A stretch of 64,000 bases of DNA. It comes from Arthrinium phaeospermum (taxonomy: Eukaryota > Ascomycota > Sordariomycetes > Amphisphaeriales > Apiosporaceae). Below the pieces are notes generated by a model, which was not told the origin of the DNA, searched no databases, and saw only the letters and a list, made by a program, of their open reading frames with translations. The stretch lies in NCBI GenBank assembly GCA_006503535.1, contig QYRS01000004.1, positions 1-64,000 on the forward strand, read 5' to 3'. A program made the position numbers and the translations under genes. Positions 22,088-32,995 of the stretch are shown piece by piece. How positions within the stretch are numbered: position 1 is the stretch's first letter; every line of letters begins with the position of its first letter.

Positions 22088-22860
22088 ATTGGGCAGGGAA
22101 GGACACTCAAGGCCTGGGCAACTTCTGACCATCATGATGAATCTTGAACATCACGCGGCCTATTTGGGCCTCTGGGCCAGGCACATTTCGGCGATGAATT
22201 TTCTACTTTCTCTAGTTTGACACTTCCATAGATGTCCCGTCTTCTCACATCAAGAAGTACGGTGAGAATTGCACTGCATTCATGAACCATGCCTTGTCCA
22301 TCTCGCCAACATGACGTGCTAGACCCAGCGTGCGCCCATTCTGTATCAATTGATGGAGATTCCGGCTCAATAATCTACATCAATTGATACAGAACGGGCT
22401 CAGCCTACGGCCTCGAGCTACGGACGGGGCCAGCCTCGTCGCGGGGCATTCTGTATCAATCGATACAGAATGGGCCCGGCGAATGGCCTCGACCTGCGGG
22501 CAACCACCGCGATGCCCTGAGAGGTAGGATTCCTCGGCCTGGGCGGTGTCTAGTCGCTGGCCATTCTCTATCAATTGACGTAGAAAAGTGGCCTGCTTTT
22601 TTTCTGCCACAATTGATAGAGAATCACACACGGGGGCTGCAGATCTGCTTAATCACATACCACTAGTATTGATGGGCTATCGTCTGGCTAGGCCCGAGTA
22701 GATAGAAGCTCTAAGTGTATCTAATGTCGTCAAGCAATTCCACCATCAGGTGCGACCAAATTTCGAAGAACCAGCGTGGTGTCCACGCGACCAAGATCTC
22801 ACTCCACATCACAACAGTAGCAATAAAACCCAGTCATATCCGCCCATCAGTATCCGCCCA
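22088..22860. other. Intergenic with five CAATTG-type palindromes
   Basis: No gene is supported between the converging 3' ends of the CxxC protein and the His-Me endonuclease. The central 22.34-22.62 kb carries the densest cluster of the inverted repeat (annotated separately). Confidence 0.55.
22338..22624. repeat. Cluster of five CAATTG-type palindromes
   Basis: Centres are 22347-22352, 22381-22386, 22457-22462 (AATC core, arms ATTCTGTATC/GATACAGAAT perfect), 22572-22577 and 22610-22615. Copies 1/2 and 4/5 are inverted pairs 34 and 38 bp apart, like the pair in the SNF2 intron, and could each form a hairpin. Consensus is about TCTSTATCAATTGATGTAGA. Confidence 0.85.
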
Positions 22861-25134
22861 TCAGTAATTCTTCTTCACCAGCTTGTCCAGCAACTTGTCC
22901 AGCATCGGATGCCACACCCCCTCTCGCAGCTCATTGTCAATCGTGGCTCGGTGGCTGCTACGCAGGCCGTTTTCCTTCATCCAACGCTTGAACTCATGAG
23001 CAATGCCGGGAGCTTCACGCATCTCCTTGACAAACCAGAACGCCCGCAGCCAAGAGGGGATCTCGCGGTGCTTGCGGCGGACGTGTTCCACAATGCTCGT
23101 CATATTGCTGTATGGCTTCTTCGATGGGTTGGCCGGGACGCGGCTGGCTTGGTCCCGCGACGTGTACCAATTCGTCTTGCACAGCCAGTAGCTGAAACCT
23201 TCGATGAATCTGTCGTCGTCGTCCCGGAAGAGGGCGTTCTCGGCGTTGTTGGGCTCGTTGAGGAAGAACGACCAAGACGCAAGCTCAGGCGAGAGTTTGC
23301 CCCGGCAGCGGAGGTGGACGCGATCCAGGATCTTGTCGAGGGTGAAGCAAGTCTTGACCTCGGGCATCAGTGCAAAGTTCTGGATCGTCCCGTCCGGCGT
23401 GTCGTCCCAGTACCCGAATTGGCCGTTGAGGAAGAACAGATCACGAAGATCGAACTGGACGCAATCCAATCGCGCACCGTCCTTGAAGTACAAGAACTGG
23501 CTCGTGTGCTCGTCCAAAGGCCGCGTGTAAGTACTGTCGCGAGGGAGAATATTTCCGTTGCGCTTCTTCAAGTACTCAAAGTCGTCGACCCGCAGCCACT
23601 TGCCAACAACGCCCGGGGCTATTTCGAATTCGCATGTGGGCAGGAAGACGTCCAGGGCCACGACGACCATCAGCCACTCGCGCACAAACGCGGCCGAGAA
23701 GCTCGTGTGCCGATGCTGCAAGAGGCACTTGGTCTCCGCGCCGCAGGTGCAGGTGGCGTCGCGTGCCTTGGATCGATGGAGTAGGGCCACCTGCTTGTGG
23801 CAATTCTCCCGCTGCTGGTTCACCCATTGGGACTCGAGGATGAGGTGAAACGGGTTGAAGCACCACTTGTTGCCACACAGGTGCGACACGGACCGCTGGG
23901 CGTTCTTGTTGGCGACCCTGTCCACGCCGTTGAGGTAGTACTGCACGTCGCTGAGCGACTTGAAGAGCGGCAGCCAGAGGAATGGGATCTTGCGGTGACA
24001 GTGCTCGCAGCCGAAGTCCCGCTCGAGGCGTCGACGTCGAACGTAGCAGGTGGCAATCTGCAAAGCCGCCAGCAAAGGAAGCCAGAAGAGGGAGAAGGGG
24101 AGGAACGTGCAGCAGGAGCCCTTCATTGTCATCTCGGCGTGGTGTTCAAGGTCTCGGACGACGCCGGGGTTGACACTCTGGATGTCTTCCCACACGCACT
24201 CGGCGGTGCTGCCATACTTTCGCTGGCAATGTGTCACGGGCTGGTCATCGCGCGTATCCCCATCGACGGTGGACGAGGTGGCGTTGGAGCCCGAGCGTCT
24301 GTGCCGGCGAGGGCAGGGGGACTTGGCACCACTGCCATCCGCACCGGTGATGGGATCGGAGGCGTCGATGAGAGCCTCGAGCAGCTTGTCGTCGATGCCG
24401 TCGTCAGCAATCGCCTTCCGCTTGTCGAAGGCAGGAAGGCTGGGCTCAGCAGGACGGGAGGCGGGAGACGGGCCCAGAGAATGCAGCACGCCGCCGGGCT
24501 CCCGGGCAGTCTTGAGCGATTCGAGGTGTTGCAGAGTGAGGTGCTTGGACGCCTGGTGGATGACGGGCGTCCGCTCGTAGATGTGGAGGGCCTCGACAGG
24601 GACACTCTTGGTGATGTCCTGGTGCAGCTGGTCGTCGACTTCCTTGGCAATGTCGATCTCGTAGCGTTTCAGCTCAGCGTCAGTGGTGATTTTATCAATG
24701 GTGTGCTGGATGTTCTCCGGCTCCAGCTCGGTTCGCTTCTCCAGGTCGAGGAACTGGGTGCGGAGCTCCCACCACTTTTCGACAGATTGCTTCAGCGAGA
24801 GGGCCTTGTGGTGATGCTTGGCGCGCTTCGGGGTTGGCGCACCAGGCTGGTGGTAGAATGGGACGGGCTGGGGGGCGGTCGGGGAGTAGTGATGACCAGT
24901 TGGATCCAAGTGGTGTTGGGCAGTGGGGGCACTTTGGAAGAAGTTGACGGGGCCATTGTAGAAGATGTTACCAGTTGAATCGCCAGCGGTGTTGCCAAAC
25001 TGGTTGCCATACGGATTGCTGTACCCTCGGCCATAGCCGTTGCCATAGCCATTGCCATTGCCCTGGCCGTGATCGTGACTGTGATCGAGATTGAAGAAAT
25101 TGCCAAAGCCGCCGCCGGAGCCTGGTGGAGACAT
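22861..25134 (-). CDS. His-Me finger (zinc-loop) endonuclease-like protein
   Basis: A single 757-residue frame starts at the ATG at 25134. The N-terminus is low-complexity (Gly/Asn/Tyr, then His/Pro/Gln), followed by a helical middle. The C-terminal half shows GCEHCH (about 375-379), then HLCGNKWC (418-425) and NPFHLILE (427-434), followed by an Asn/Arg/Cys run and CTCG...C...H. This is the signature of the zinc-binding-loop His-Me endonuclease family found in some homing enzymes and in fungal genomes, where His of NPFHL belongs to the catalytic motif. Activity is inferred from the motif only. A hydrophobic Cys-rich stretch (about 340-360) could be a short unspliced intron ending CTTTGCAG. 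CAATTG palindromes lie on both sides of the gene (22.3-22.6 kb and 25.24 kb). Confidence 0.7.
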   Translation of the reverse strand: MSPPGSGGGFGNFFNLDHSHDHGQGNGNGYGNGYGRGYSNPYGNQFGNTAGDSTGNIFYNGPVNFFQSAPTAQHHLDPTGHHYSPTAPQPVPFYHQPGAPTPKRAKHHHKALSLKQSVEKWWELRTQFLDLEKRTELEPENIQHTIDKITTDAELKRYEIDIAKEVDDQLHQDITKSVPVEALHIYERTPVIHQASKHLTLQHLESLKTAREPGGVLHSLGPSPASRPAEPSLPAFDKRKAIADDGIDDKLLEALIDASDPITGADGSGAKSPCPRRHRRSGSNATSSTVDGDTRDDQPVTHCQRKYGSTAECVWEDIQSVNPGVVRDLEHHAEMTMKGSCCTFLPFSLFWLPLLAALQIATCYVRRRRLERDFGCEHCHRKIPFLWLPLFKSLSDVQYYLNGVDRVANKNAQRSVSHLCGNKWCFNPFHLILESQWVNQQRENCHKQVALLHRSKARDATCTCGAETKCLLQHRHTSFSAAFVREWLMVVVALDVFLPTCEFEIAPGVVGKWLRVDDFEYLKKRNGNILPRDSTYTRPLDEHTSQFLYFKDGARLDCVQFDLRDLFFLNGQFGYWDDTPDGTIQNFALMPEVKTCFTLDKILDRVHLRCRGKLSPELASWSFFLNEPNNAENALFRDDDDRFIEGFSYWLCKTNWYTSRDQASRVPANPSKKPYSNMTSIVEHVRRKHREIPSWLRAFWFVKEMREAPGIAHEFKRWMKENGLRSSHRATIDNELREGVWHPMLDKLLDKLVKKNY

Positions 25135-25235
25135 GATTGGAAGTAAGCCCTTAGGCAAGCCCCCGAAGGTAGCCACCTGAGCAACAACCAGTCAGAGGGA
25201 GAGGGGGAGAGGGGGAGAGGGAGCCAAGTGATCAG

Positions 25236-25254
25236 TCTGTATCAATTGTGACAG
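25236..25254. repeat. CAATTG palindrome copy upstream of endonuclease gene
   Basis: CTGTATCAATTGTGACAGA, centre 25243-25248, about 110 bp upstream of the endonuclease ATG. Last copy of the family in the window. Confidence 0.75.
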
Positions 25255-25936
25255 AACGTGGTGGTGCGGGCGGGGCTTGCAAGATGGTCTTGAGGCCCTC
25301 CAGGCCCCGGAGATTGAGGAAGTTGTTGGAGAAGAAGATGGATTGGACAAAGATGGAGGAAGAAAGTTGGAAGTTGGGCTCAGTTAATGACTTCCCGGTG
25401 CGCGACCGTTGCAAGATCCTCTCGAAGTTCCTGCACGAGCCAGGGGATTGCGAAAGTTGTTGGGGAAAGGATGGAATGTTGAAGAGAGAGGGGAAAGAGA
25501 AGTTTGGAATTGAGAAGATGGAGGGGGAAGTTTGAAGTTGGGCTGCCCATCCGCAAGGGAAGGCGCGCAACTGCCCACCCGCGAAGGCAGTCGCGCGACT
25601 TCCCACCCGCGAAGGCAGTCGCGTGACTTCACGGTACGTGCGACTTTTACAAGATGCCTCGGCCCTGCCTAACTTTGGATATTAGGAAAAGATGGTGGAA
25701 GAAGTTTCAAGATGGGCTAGGTACCCATCAGTACAAAAAGTCTCAAGATGGGTTCCCTATTCATGTAAGAAATGTAAGGATAGCCTACCCATCAGTTTCA
25801 AGATTAGCTATCTAGGTATTAGCATAAAAAGATTGATGATTGGCTTCACATTAGCACAGGATGTAGGCAAACGAGGTACAGCTTGTATATGCTCCCGATG
25901 TTTAGCAATTGTACCACATAAATGAAGACTCGAATT
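25255..25936. other. Intergenic, purine-rich, with minisatellite
   Basis: Strongly purine-rich on the plus strand (GGAAG/GAAGTT runs), with TTGCAAGAT recurring near 25274, 25411 and 25650. No supported gene. Confidence 0.5.
25545..25630. repeat. 28-bp minisatellite, two copies plus a diverged one
   Basis: CCCACCCGCGAAGGCAGTCG (first 20 of 28 bases) occurs at 25574 and 25602, differing by one base (CGCGCGACTT/CGCGTGACTT). A degenerate relative begins near 25545. Confidence 0.75.
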
Positions 25937-28900
25937 CTACCTATGTACACTGTGATCACTCAAGCCGCATCCCGTTGCCAGCTGTATAGTTTCGATCCCC
26001 GTCGCCTTCTCCGCGCGTTCGAAGCAGGGGCAGCAGTCTTGATTCTTCACCTTGCCATCCTCCTTGCCCCCGTGCTCGACCATTGCTCCGACCTTCGCCT
26101 TGGCCTCGCCGCAGATGCAGACCACCGGGGCGAACGCGCCTCCGACCGTGCTTGGCCCTTGAGGCTGGTACCACGGCGGACAGAAGTCTGGCATGGACGG
26201 CGCCGTCGCCACCCGACCAAAGGGGTGGCCATTGAGCCTGTAATCCGACTCACCAAACCCGTCGAACCGGATCTTCCACGTCATGGGGAAGGGCACCAGC
26301 TCGTCCCACGTGGGCGTGAGGTACGTGTCCGACTTTGGTTTGAGGACAAAGTCGGTCCAGATGTCGCTGGCGGCCGTGCTGTCCCTGAGGCCCTTGACCT
26401 GCTGCTGGATCCAGTCCACGCGCCCCGACGCCATGAAGTGGGCGTAGCCCTCGCGCATCGAGTCGAGCTCGATCTGCTTGAGCTGGCCCTGGGCGTCGTG
26501 GCCGCGGCGCGGGTTCTTCATTTGCGCGACGAATCGGATCATGGACGTTAGGGCCAGGGTGGAGAAGCGCCGGGGCGAGAAGACGCCGTACTTGTCGGCA
26601 ATGCCAAGCTGCGAGGTCAGGAACTTGACCCGGTCCGCATCAAACTGGACCTCGGCCTCGGCGATGGCCTCCGACTGTGGGTGAAAAGAGTGTCAGCACG
26701 GAACGAATATCCAACATGTTATGTACAACTTACAAGGTTCAGCACGACAATATCCCCCTTCTTGATATCGGAGACTTGTCCTGGGTAGACCCCTTGGAAC
26801 TTGTACTTGCCCGGCTTGATGGCCTTGCGCACGATGGGCAGTCGAACCTTGGCCTGGGCCATTGCTTGGATCATCTTCTCCAGCTCGGTGTCATCCTTGC
26901 CCTCGGCACTGAAGACGTGGTCTTGAAGCCGAACCCATTCCGGCTTCCACTCATTGGTGGGCGGCGGGGAGTCGGCAGCCTCGTAGAGTTCCTCCATGTA
27001 GCCGTCCAACGTCGCCGTGAACTGGAGTCAGTTAGTCATTGCTTCTGGATTGCTTCTGGCGATGGCACTCACCGAGACCACAGAGTTGTAGGCAAAGTCG
27101 AGGCAAATTAGAAGCAAAATGGCCGCCGCCTTGCTCTGATCCTTCTCGTAGTCCAATACCTGCTTCGCCACAAAGACGCCCAGGTCGTGCATATGGGTCG
27201 TGACCCTCTTGCCGAACAGGGCCCGCGTCAAATCCCACTGGTTGGCCTCCCAGATGGTGCCCTTCTGGGTCAGGTCGATGAGGGTCTGCATGGACGTCTT
27301 GAAGGCCTGGCGGCGGGCCATCCACTTGGTCTCGTCGGCGTTGTAGGTCAGGAAGACCTGGCAATTGGTGATGTGCTGGTAGATCTCGTTCTCGCTGTAC
27401 ATGCCACTCTTCTCGGCGGGCTGGCGGCGCAGCTTGTCGCGGAAGCCGAGGAAGTCGGCGACGTAGTGCGTGACCACGGGAATGGCAAAACTGTCAAAGT
27501 CAGCTGGGGCTTGGTTAGCAGGGGAAGGCGTTAGGCTTACTCTCTCGTGGCATCGATCTGGAATGTCGAGTTGGTCATGGAGATGGACTCTCTCATGACG
27601 ATGCTCTTCATCACGCCCTCCAAGTACCGCTTCAAGTCTTCTTCACTATCCTCAATGTACTTGTCGAGGCTCTCGGAGGAGGATGGAGGCTCCTTCTGGC
27701 TTGGACCCAAGACAGCCTTGACGGCGGCCGGCAAATTCGGCTCGTACAGGTAGACGGGGTTGGTAAATCTCTTGCTCGAGAAGCCCTGCAAGATTTGGGA
27801 GATGTCGTCAAAGTTGTCGAGATACCAGGGCTTGGGGGGCTTCTGGAACTCGTCGTCCTTGTTCTGCTCGCCCAAGGCCGTCTCAAAAAAGTCGTTGCCA
27901 TAACCCTGGGCCTGGGCGTAGACGGTGTTTTGCTTGGCCGTGTAGAAGGGGTGGAAGAAGCGGATGGTGTCCTTCTTGAACCAGCCCGGGAAGGCGCGCT
28001 GGAGCAGGCGGTGGAAGACGGAGCTCTTGCAGACGTCGTTGTTGGGCGTGACTTCCTTCATGCCCCACGAGGTCAGCGAGTTGGTGTTCCAGTCGACCGT
28101 GTAGAAGCGGTCCGAGCGGACGAGGGTGATGGCGTCGGAGAAGATGGCCGACCAGAGCGCCGAGCTCGACTCGCGCGGGCCCGGGTCGAGGTCCATGCGC
28201 TCGTCCGACTCGCAGAAGATGCCCGGGTACAGCTCAATCTTGTCGGGGTGCTCGTACAGGTCCCGCAGCGCGTTCTGGATCTCGGGGTTCTTGGTGACGC
28301 TCTCGAAGGTCTTATGCCGGGGCATGCCGAAGAAGTCACGGAAGTCGTTGAGCGTGCCCGTCTCCCACTTGCGCGCCTGCTGGATGCCCATCATCTCGAC
28401 GGCCTTGAGGCACTTGGGCACGTTCCGGGGGCCGAAATTGGAGATGGGGTCGTCCATGGCCGAGGTGAGCTCCTCGAGCATCTGGCAGTCGTCGAACAGG
28501 TTCGTGATGGCGTTGCGAGTGAACTTCTTGGAATGCTGAGTTGCTCCCGCGCAGTCCACTCCGGCTGAGGGACTGCCACCGTTCTCAGCAGCTGCAGATG
28601 CATCCGAGATACCAAACGTCACCTCCCACGGCTTGGGGGGCACCTTGCCTCTCTCCATGTTTCTCGCGCCATACTGCTTGATCTTCGCCATCTGGCCGAG
28701 GAATCCTGGAAGAGTGGTGCTCTTGGGGTTTGTGAACCCCATCTCCTTCTCCATGAACTCCTCGGTGTACCGCTCGTCCTTGCGGGAGATGGCGCAGTGG
28801 AAGCGATAGATCAGGTTGAACTCGACCGTGACTTGGTTGCCGATGCCGCGGCTCGTCTTCTTCTGGTCAAAGTCGGCGCGGGGGTCGAGGGTGAAGTTGG

Positions 28901-30422
28901 TGTCAAACTGGTGGAAGCCCATCAGAGCGCGGAGGTAGTCATGCACCGAGATCTGGATGTACAGGCCGCAGGTAATGAGGCGGGCCGTGTTGAAGAGATC
29001 GTCATCTTGCTTCTTCCTGGCGGCCTCCCAGGCGTCCTCAAAGCTCTTGCACTGGGTCACGAACGCTTCATATGGGCTGCCGGCCCCTTCTCCTTGCTCA
29101 TGGAGCATCGCCTTCTTCTTTTCGAGAAGCCCCTCGAGCTTCTCCGTCAGGGCGACGAAGTCCTTGTGCACGTCAGAGCTTTCAAACTTGGTAATGGCCT
29201 TCAGAGCGTCTTCCCTTGCCTTCTCCGTGGCCAGCCGCTCTTTCCTCTCGTCATCCGTCTCATTCTCCGGCTCTTTGAGGGCCGCTGGTGCGTCTCGAGG
29301 TCTTGCTGCCTGGTCTTTTGCAAACGCCGTCTCATACTTCTTGCACAGATCCTGAGTGCTGTCATCTAGGGGAAGTTGCTGTTGGATCAGAGAGACTAGC
29401 TTCGTTTTCTGATACATGGCTGGAAGACTGAAGCGATCGTTCTCGTTGATGCGCAAGAGTTGTTTCGCAGCGTAGTTGTGGTAGCGGTTGTACATGACCA
29501 GCATGATGCACACGCCGGGGGGCTGCCGCAATAGTCGGTCTTCGGCAAACGTGTCGGGCTTGAGAAGTCCGAGCCCGTACTTGTCATCTCGGACCTTGGC
29601 CAGCGTCTCCGGTGTGTAGCCATAGAGCGGGGACAAGTCCAAATAGGATGAGCTGTCCGAGATGTTCTTGTCATTGTCGTTTGTCCGGAAGATGTCGTGG
29701 ATGATGATGGTGGCGTGGTAGATGAGCATGGACGAGAGCCCCGACTCGCTCACCCGACCGCCCTCTTGTCTCGCCATCAGCTTGTCAAAGAGGTCCGACG
29801 GGTCCGGAAGAGCGCCAAGCGGAGCGGTCTTGGACGGAACCGTCTTGGCGTAGGGAGCGCCGGCTTGACCCAGGTGCGGATGGAGTGCACTGTTGAACTT
29901 TCCGTCGGCAGTGCGGTACTGAAAGGCGTCGCCGAGGTACGTCAAGGGAGGGTGCAACATCTTGTCGTACTTGTCCTTCACCCCCTTGTCGATGAAGCTT
30001 TGCCGCAGGGGGCTGTAGTTGGACACGCTGCCTGCAAGGGTGGCTGCAGCTTGGCCCTGTGCACCACCGCGTCAGTAAAGGAACCGTCGAGACACTCATT
30101 CCCGGCCAAGCTTACATCAAGTCCAGTGCCATGGATGGCGCCCTCAAAGATCCGCCCCAGCGCTGGCCAGTTCTTGGGCTGCAATACCGCCTTGATGTCT
30201 TGCCATTTGGTGGATGGTTGAGTAGTTGGGTCCTAATCATGTCGAAAGGCAGTTGTCAGCCAGAGTACAATCTCAAAACACGTTTCTACTTACTCCAATG
30301 AGGTCGTCGCCGTGGAACTTGGCGTAGTTCTGCTTTGGGTGCTTGTTCCTAAGCTGCAAGGTGAGCTGCATCAAGTCCTCCTCCTGTGCGTTAGCAGGAA
30401 CCCTTGCTGTGTGGCCGTTCAT
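25937..30422 (-). CDS. ppo: Ppo-like fatty-acid dioxygenase (heme peroxidase + P450 relic)
   Basis: Six exons read from splice sites with matching phases: 30422-30294, 30232-30116, 30056-27541, 27490-27073, 27021-26734 and 26674-25937, giving 1401 residues. The family oxygenates linoleic/oleic acid to hydroperoxides that make psi-factor oxylipins. The animal-type heme peroxidase domain has the distal His in IIIHDIF (about 202), SSYLDLSPLYG and the YRFH motif (about 499-502) with the catalytic Tyr and proximal His. Oddities: a charged, coiled-coil-like insertion of about 115 residues (about 297-415) before DDLFNTARLITCG. The P450-like C-terminal half lacks a recognisable FxxGxHxCxG heme-Cys motif; FSPRRFSTLAL stands where it is expected. 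A roughly 80-residue tail extends beyond the usual end. It probably works as a dioxygenase without a hydroperoxide isomerase half. Confidence 0.85.
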
Positions 30423-31366
30423 GGTGAAAAAAGAAAGCTTTCGATTGACTGGAACGTTGAAGAAGGGTTTGAGAAATATGATCAGAGGCAGAGGCACGGG
30501 CAGAGGCAGAGGCCAAAGCTCAGTGTTGACGTCCGACGAGTGCACTCGCAACGTGATTAAGTAGGGGAAGTGCTGTGAAGGGATGACTTGGGATCACAAG
30601 ACTTCGTATGAGGCGATGGTGCAGCTCGATGCATGTTATATCCGAGCCCGACGTGAGTCGTCCAAGACAATGATTCAACTGCCCTCCAACATCAGCGCCC
30701 ATCAGCGCCCATCTTCGAATACGAGTCGGAGTTGAGGGTTGCCAATTAACACTGGCCGTTGACCCGTCTCTGGCGTCGATAGCCGAGTCTGGGGCTGTTC
30801 CACGCATCCCTGTATTCAGCCCAGCCTGACCCCTGGCCTCGGACCTGAGCCTTCAAGAGTCTGGAATGTCAGGTGGCTCGGAAGGGAGGAAGTCTCGAAA
30901 TGGAATGAACAATGGGCTAGAACGGGAAAGGCCGCCGGACGTGCCGACCCGGCGCTGCGGCTGAGAGGTGAGTCCTCATTATCTAGCATTCTGCCGCAAT
31001 ATTTCCCACGTTAGCTGAGAAGAGTAGGGCTGAAACTAGTTTAAACGATGATGTCGGTGCGCATAGTATCGGAAATGCCACAAATTCAATTGAGCGCCAC
31101 ATCGGAAAGCTCATGCAGGGGCAGGGTCTGGGCCTGGCTTGGCCAATTGCCACTGTCAGTGAGTTCAACTCGAGCATTTGCTCATGCCATATCATCTCGA
31201 GCCGTTGCCATCATCATGCATCTCACCATCTCAAGCTACCGTTCATCTTTCAGCAATCACGCGGTTGAGCCAAGTCCAGCGATCCCGGCCTGCAATATCC
31301 TCTTTTTCGAACTTCTCAATTCTTTACCTCGTATCGAGTCCCTCCTCTTCTTTGCATCTCATCACC
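30423..31366. promoter_or_regulatory. Shared divergent promoter of dioxygenase and peroxygenase
   Basis: 944 bp lie between two outward-facing lipid-oxidation genes. The half near the peroxygenase has a C/T-rich leader (31.2-31.36 kb) ending ATCACCATG. A CAGAGGCACGGGCAGAGGCAGAGGC repeat (CAGAGGC units) lies near 30484. No other gene is seen. Co-regulation is inferred from the arrangement alone. Confidence 0.5.
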
Positions 31367-32185
31367 ATGTCTGCCTCATTGCCTGTTGGACAATACGCAA
31401 AGGCACCTGCAGGCGCAAGCAGAAGCCCCTGCCCCGTCGTCAACGCCCTCGCCAACCATGGCTACCTGGAGCGGAGCGGAAAGAAGATCTACGTGGAAGA
31501 CCTCAATGCCGCCATGGGACAGGTCGGCATGAGCCCCCTCCTCGGCTCCGTCTTTGCCGTACCGACCTACTTCGAGTACCACGACCCCGCCCTGGCGTAC
31601 ATGAGGAAGCCTGTCGGCGCCTGGCAGAGAGCCGGTTCCCTGCTCAAAAACCCATACTCTTTCTTCGACTATTTCGGTTGCTGGAAGGAGAACCAGTTCG
31701 ACAACAAGAGGAAGTACCTCAACCTCGAAGATCTCGCCTCCCACGGTGCCATCGAGCACGACATCTCCTTGTCGCGTCGCGACTTTGGCGAAAAGCAGGG
31801 AAACAACGATCCCCAGCCAGACTTGATTGCAGAGATGCTAGAGTTCTCCTCCGACGGCGGCAAAACCCTGACCATCGACAACCTGGCCGCCTTCATCAAG
31901 GCCCGGATCCAGCGCCAGCTCAACGAAAATCCGGATTTGGTCTACGGACCGCCCGAGCACCAGGTCAATTGCGGCCAGATTGCTCTCATGATGGGCTGCT
32001 TCGGCGACGGCAAGACGATCCCCGTTGAATATGTGAAGGCCATCTTTGAGGACGAGAGGCTGCCGATCAAGGAGGGCTGGAGCAAGAGGTCCTGGTGGAC
32101 CATGGGGCTTCTCGAGTTCTTCGGGGCTGTGAGCAACCTGGTCGCCAAAGTCGGCGTCAATTTTGATGTCTCTGAGACTGCTTAG
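31367..32185 (+). CDS. Short heme-thiolate peroxidase/peroxygenase (UPO family)
   Basis: Intronless, 272 residues, the usual size of the short family. The PCP heme-thiolate motif is at 21-23 (Cys22 is the expected iron ligand), followed by VVNALANHGYL. The EHD motif is at 130-132 (IEHDISLSR). These are the hallmarks of chloroperoxidase-like unspecific peroxygenases, which use H2O2 to oxygenate hydrocarbons and fatty acids. No secretion signal precedes PCP, suggesting an intracellular enzyme, although the frame is also open 63 codons upstream without an ATG in good context. ATG 31367 has ATCACCATG context. It is divergent from the fatty-acid dioxygenase, so both may act on the same lipid pool. 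Confidence 0.85.
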   Translation: MSASLPVGQYAKAPAGASRSPCPVVNALANHGYLERSGKKIYVEDLNAAMGQVGMSPLLGSVFAVPTYFEYHDPALAYMRKPVGAWQRAGSLLKNPYSFFDYFGCWKENQFDNKRKYLNLEDLASHGAIEHDISLSRRDFGEKQGNNDPQPDLIAEMLEFSSDGGKTLTIDNLAAFIKARIQRQLNENPDLVYGPPEHQVNCGQIALMMGCFGDGKTIPVEYVKAIFEDERLPIKEGWSKRSWWTMGLLEFFGAVSNLVAKVGVNFDVSETA

Positions 32186-32995
32186 CTATTCCATTTGTCT
32201 GTTATTTGAATGAAGATAGTGTTGATCTAATTGCGTAGTTCTCATTCATTGAATCAATCTTCCACTTTGGCCTAAACGTTTTGAGCTTCTGCTCGTCTGT
32301 GTTGCTGGTTACCTAACTGACCTGACACGTTGTGATGATTCTGACGATGCGCCACACCAGGTGGCCCGGTGGAAAGTCTCCGGTAGACGGCACGCAATGC
32401 GCACGTTGAATCGGCAACTGCCAAGCTCATTCCAGAGCGTACGTCTTTGCGCCAGACCTCAGCTGCGGCCAGCCGTAACATCAGCCCATTCACTAGCGTC
32501 AAAAGCAATGCTTCTTTGAGCCCGTCTGCGTGAGACATACTAACACCAAAATGACCTTCTCTCCGCCAGCCACAAGACACTTGGGCCTGTCTAGATGCAC
32601 GGGGGCTGGGTGGAACGTCTTGATGGTGTGTGTCACCAACAGCCAGTCTGGACTGCGGGCTTCTCCTGCGTTTGGACCACACTGGCCTAGAGTTGCCAAG
32701 CCTGGACTGCCGCTTGGAATCTCAGCTCTTCGCCAGTCAACACGGGAAGTGGCAAGCGCCACCAGCATATATAGCTGAACAATTCAATTCCACAGTACAT
32801 CCGTCTGCAGCTACTGCCCATTTCACCATTATCGCCCCATTTCAATCTTTGCTACTCCGGGGGTTACTGTTGGTCGCATCCTGCTAACTTGGGCTATCTT
32901 TTCCCCTTCAATTTCGACCTAAGATCCTGCTCTGCTCATCCCAGCTGCTGTTGCAGAGACACCAAGATATTCCTTTCCATCATAATACACACGCC
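32186..32995. other. Intergenic; promoter of DUF1772 gene
   Basis: No gene seen. CATATATAGCTG at about 32766-32777 is a plausible TATA region, and a C/T-rich leader precedes the ATG at 32996. Confidence 0.45.

Noticed and set aside
22750..24978. Long plus-strand frames of 344 and 393 codons
   Set aside because: Antisense to the His-Me endonuclease; no domain of their own.
285..25134. Starship-type giant transposon
   Set aside because: No DUF3435 tyrosine-recombinase captain was seen, and no terminal repeats could be placed.
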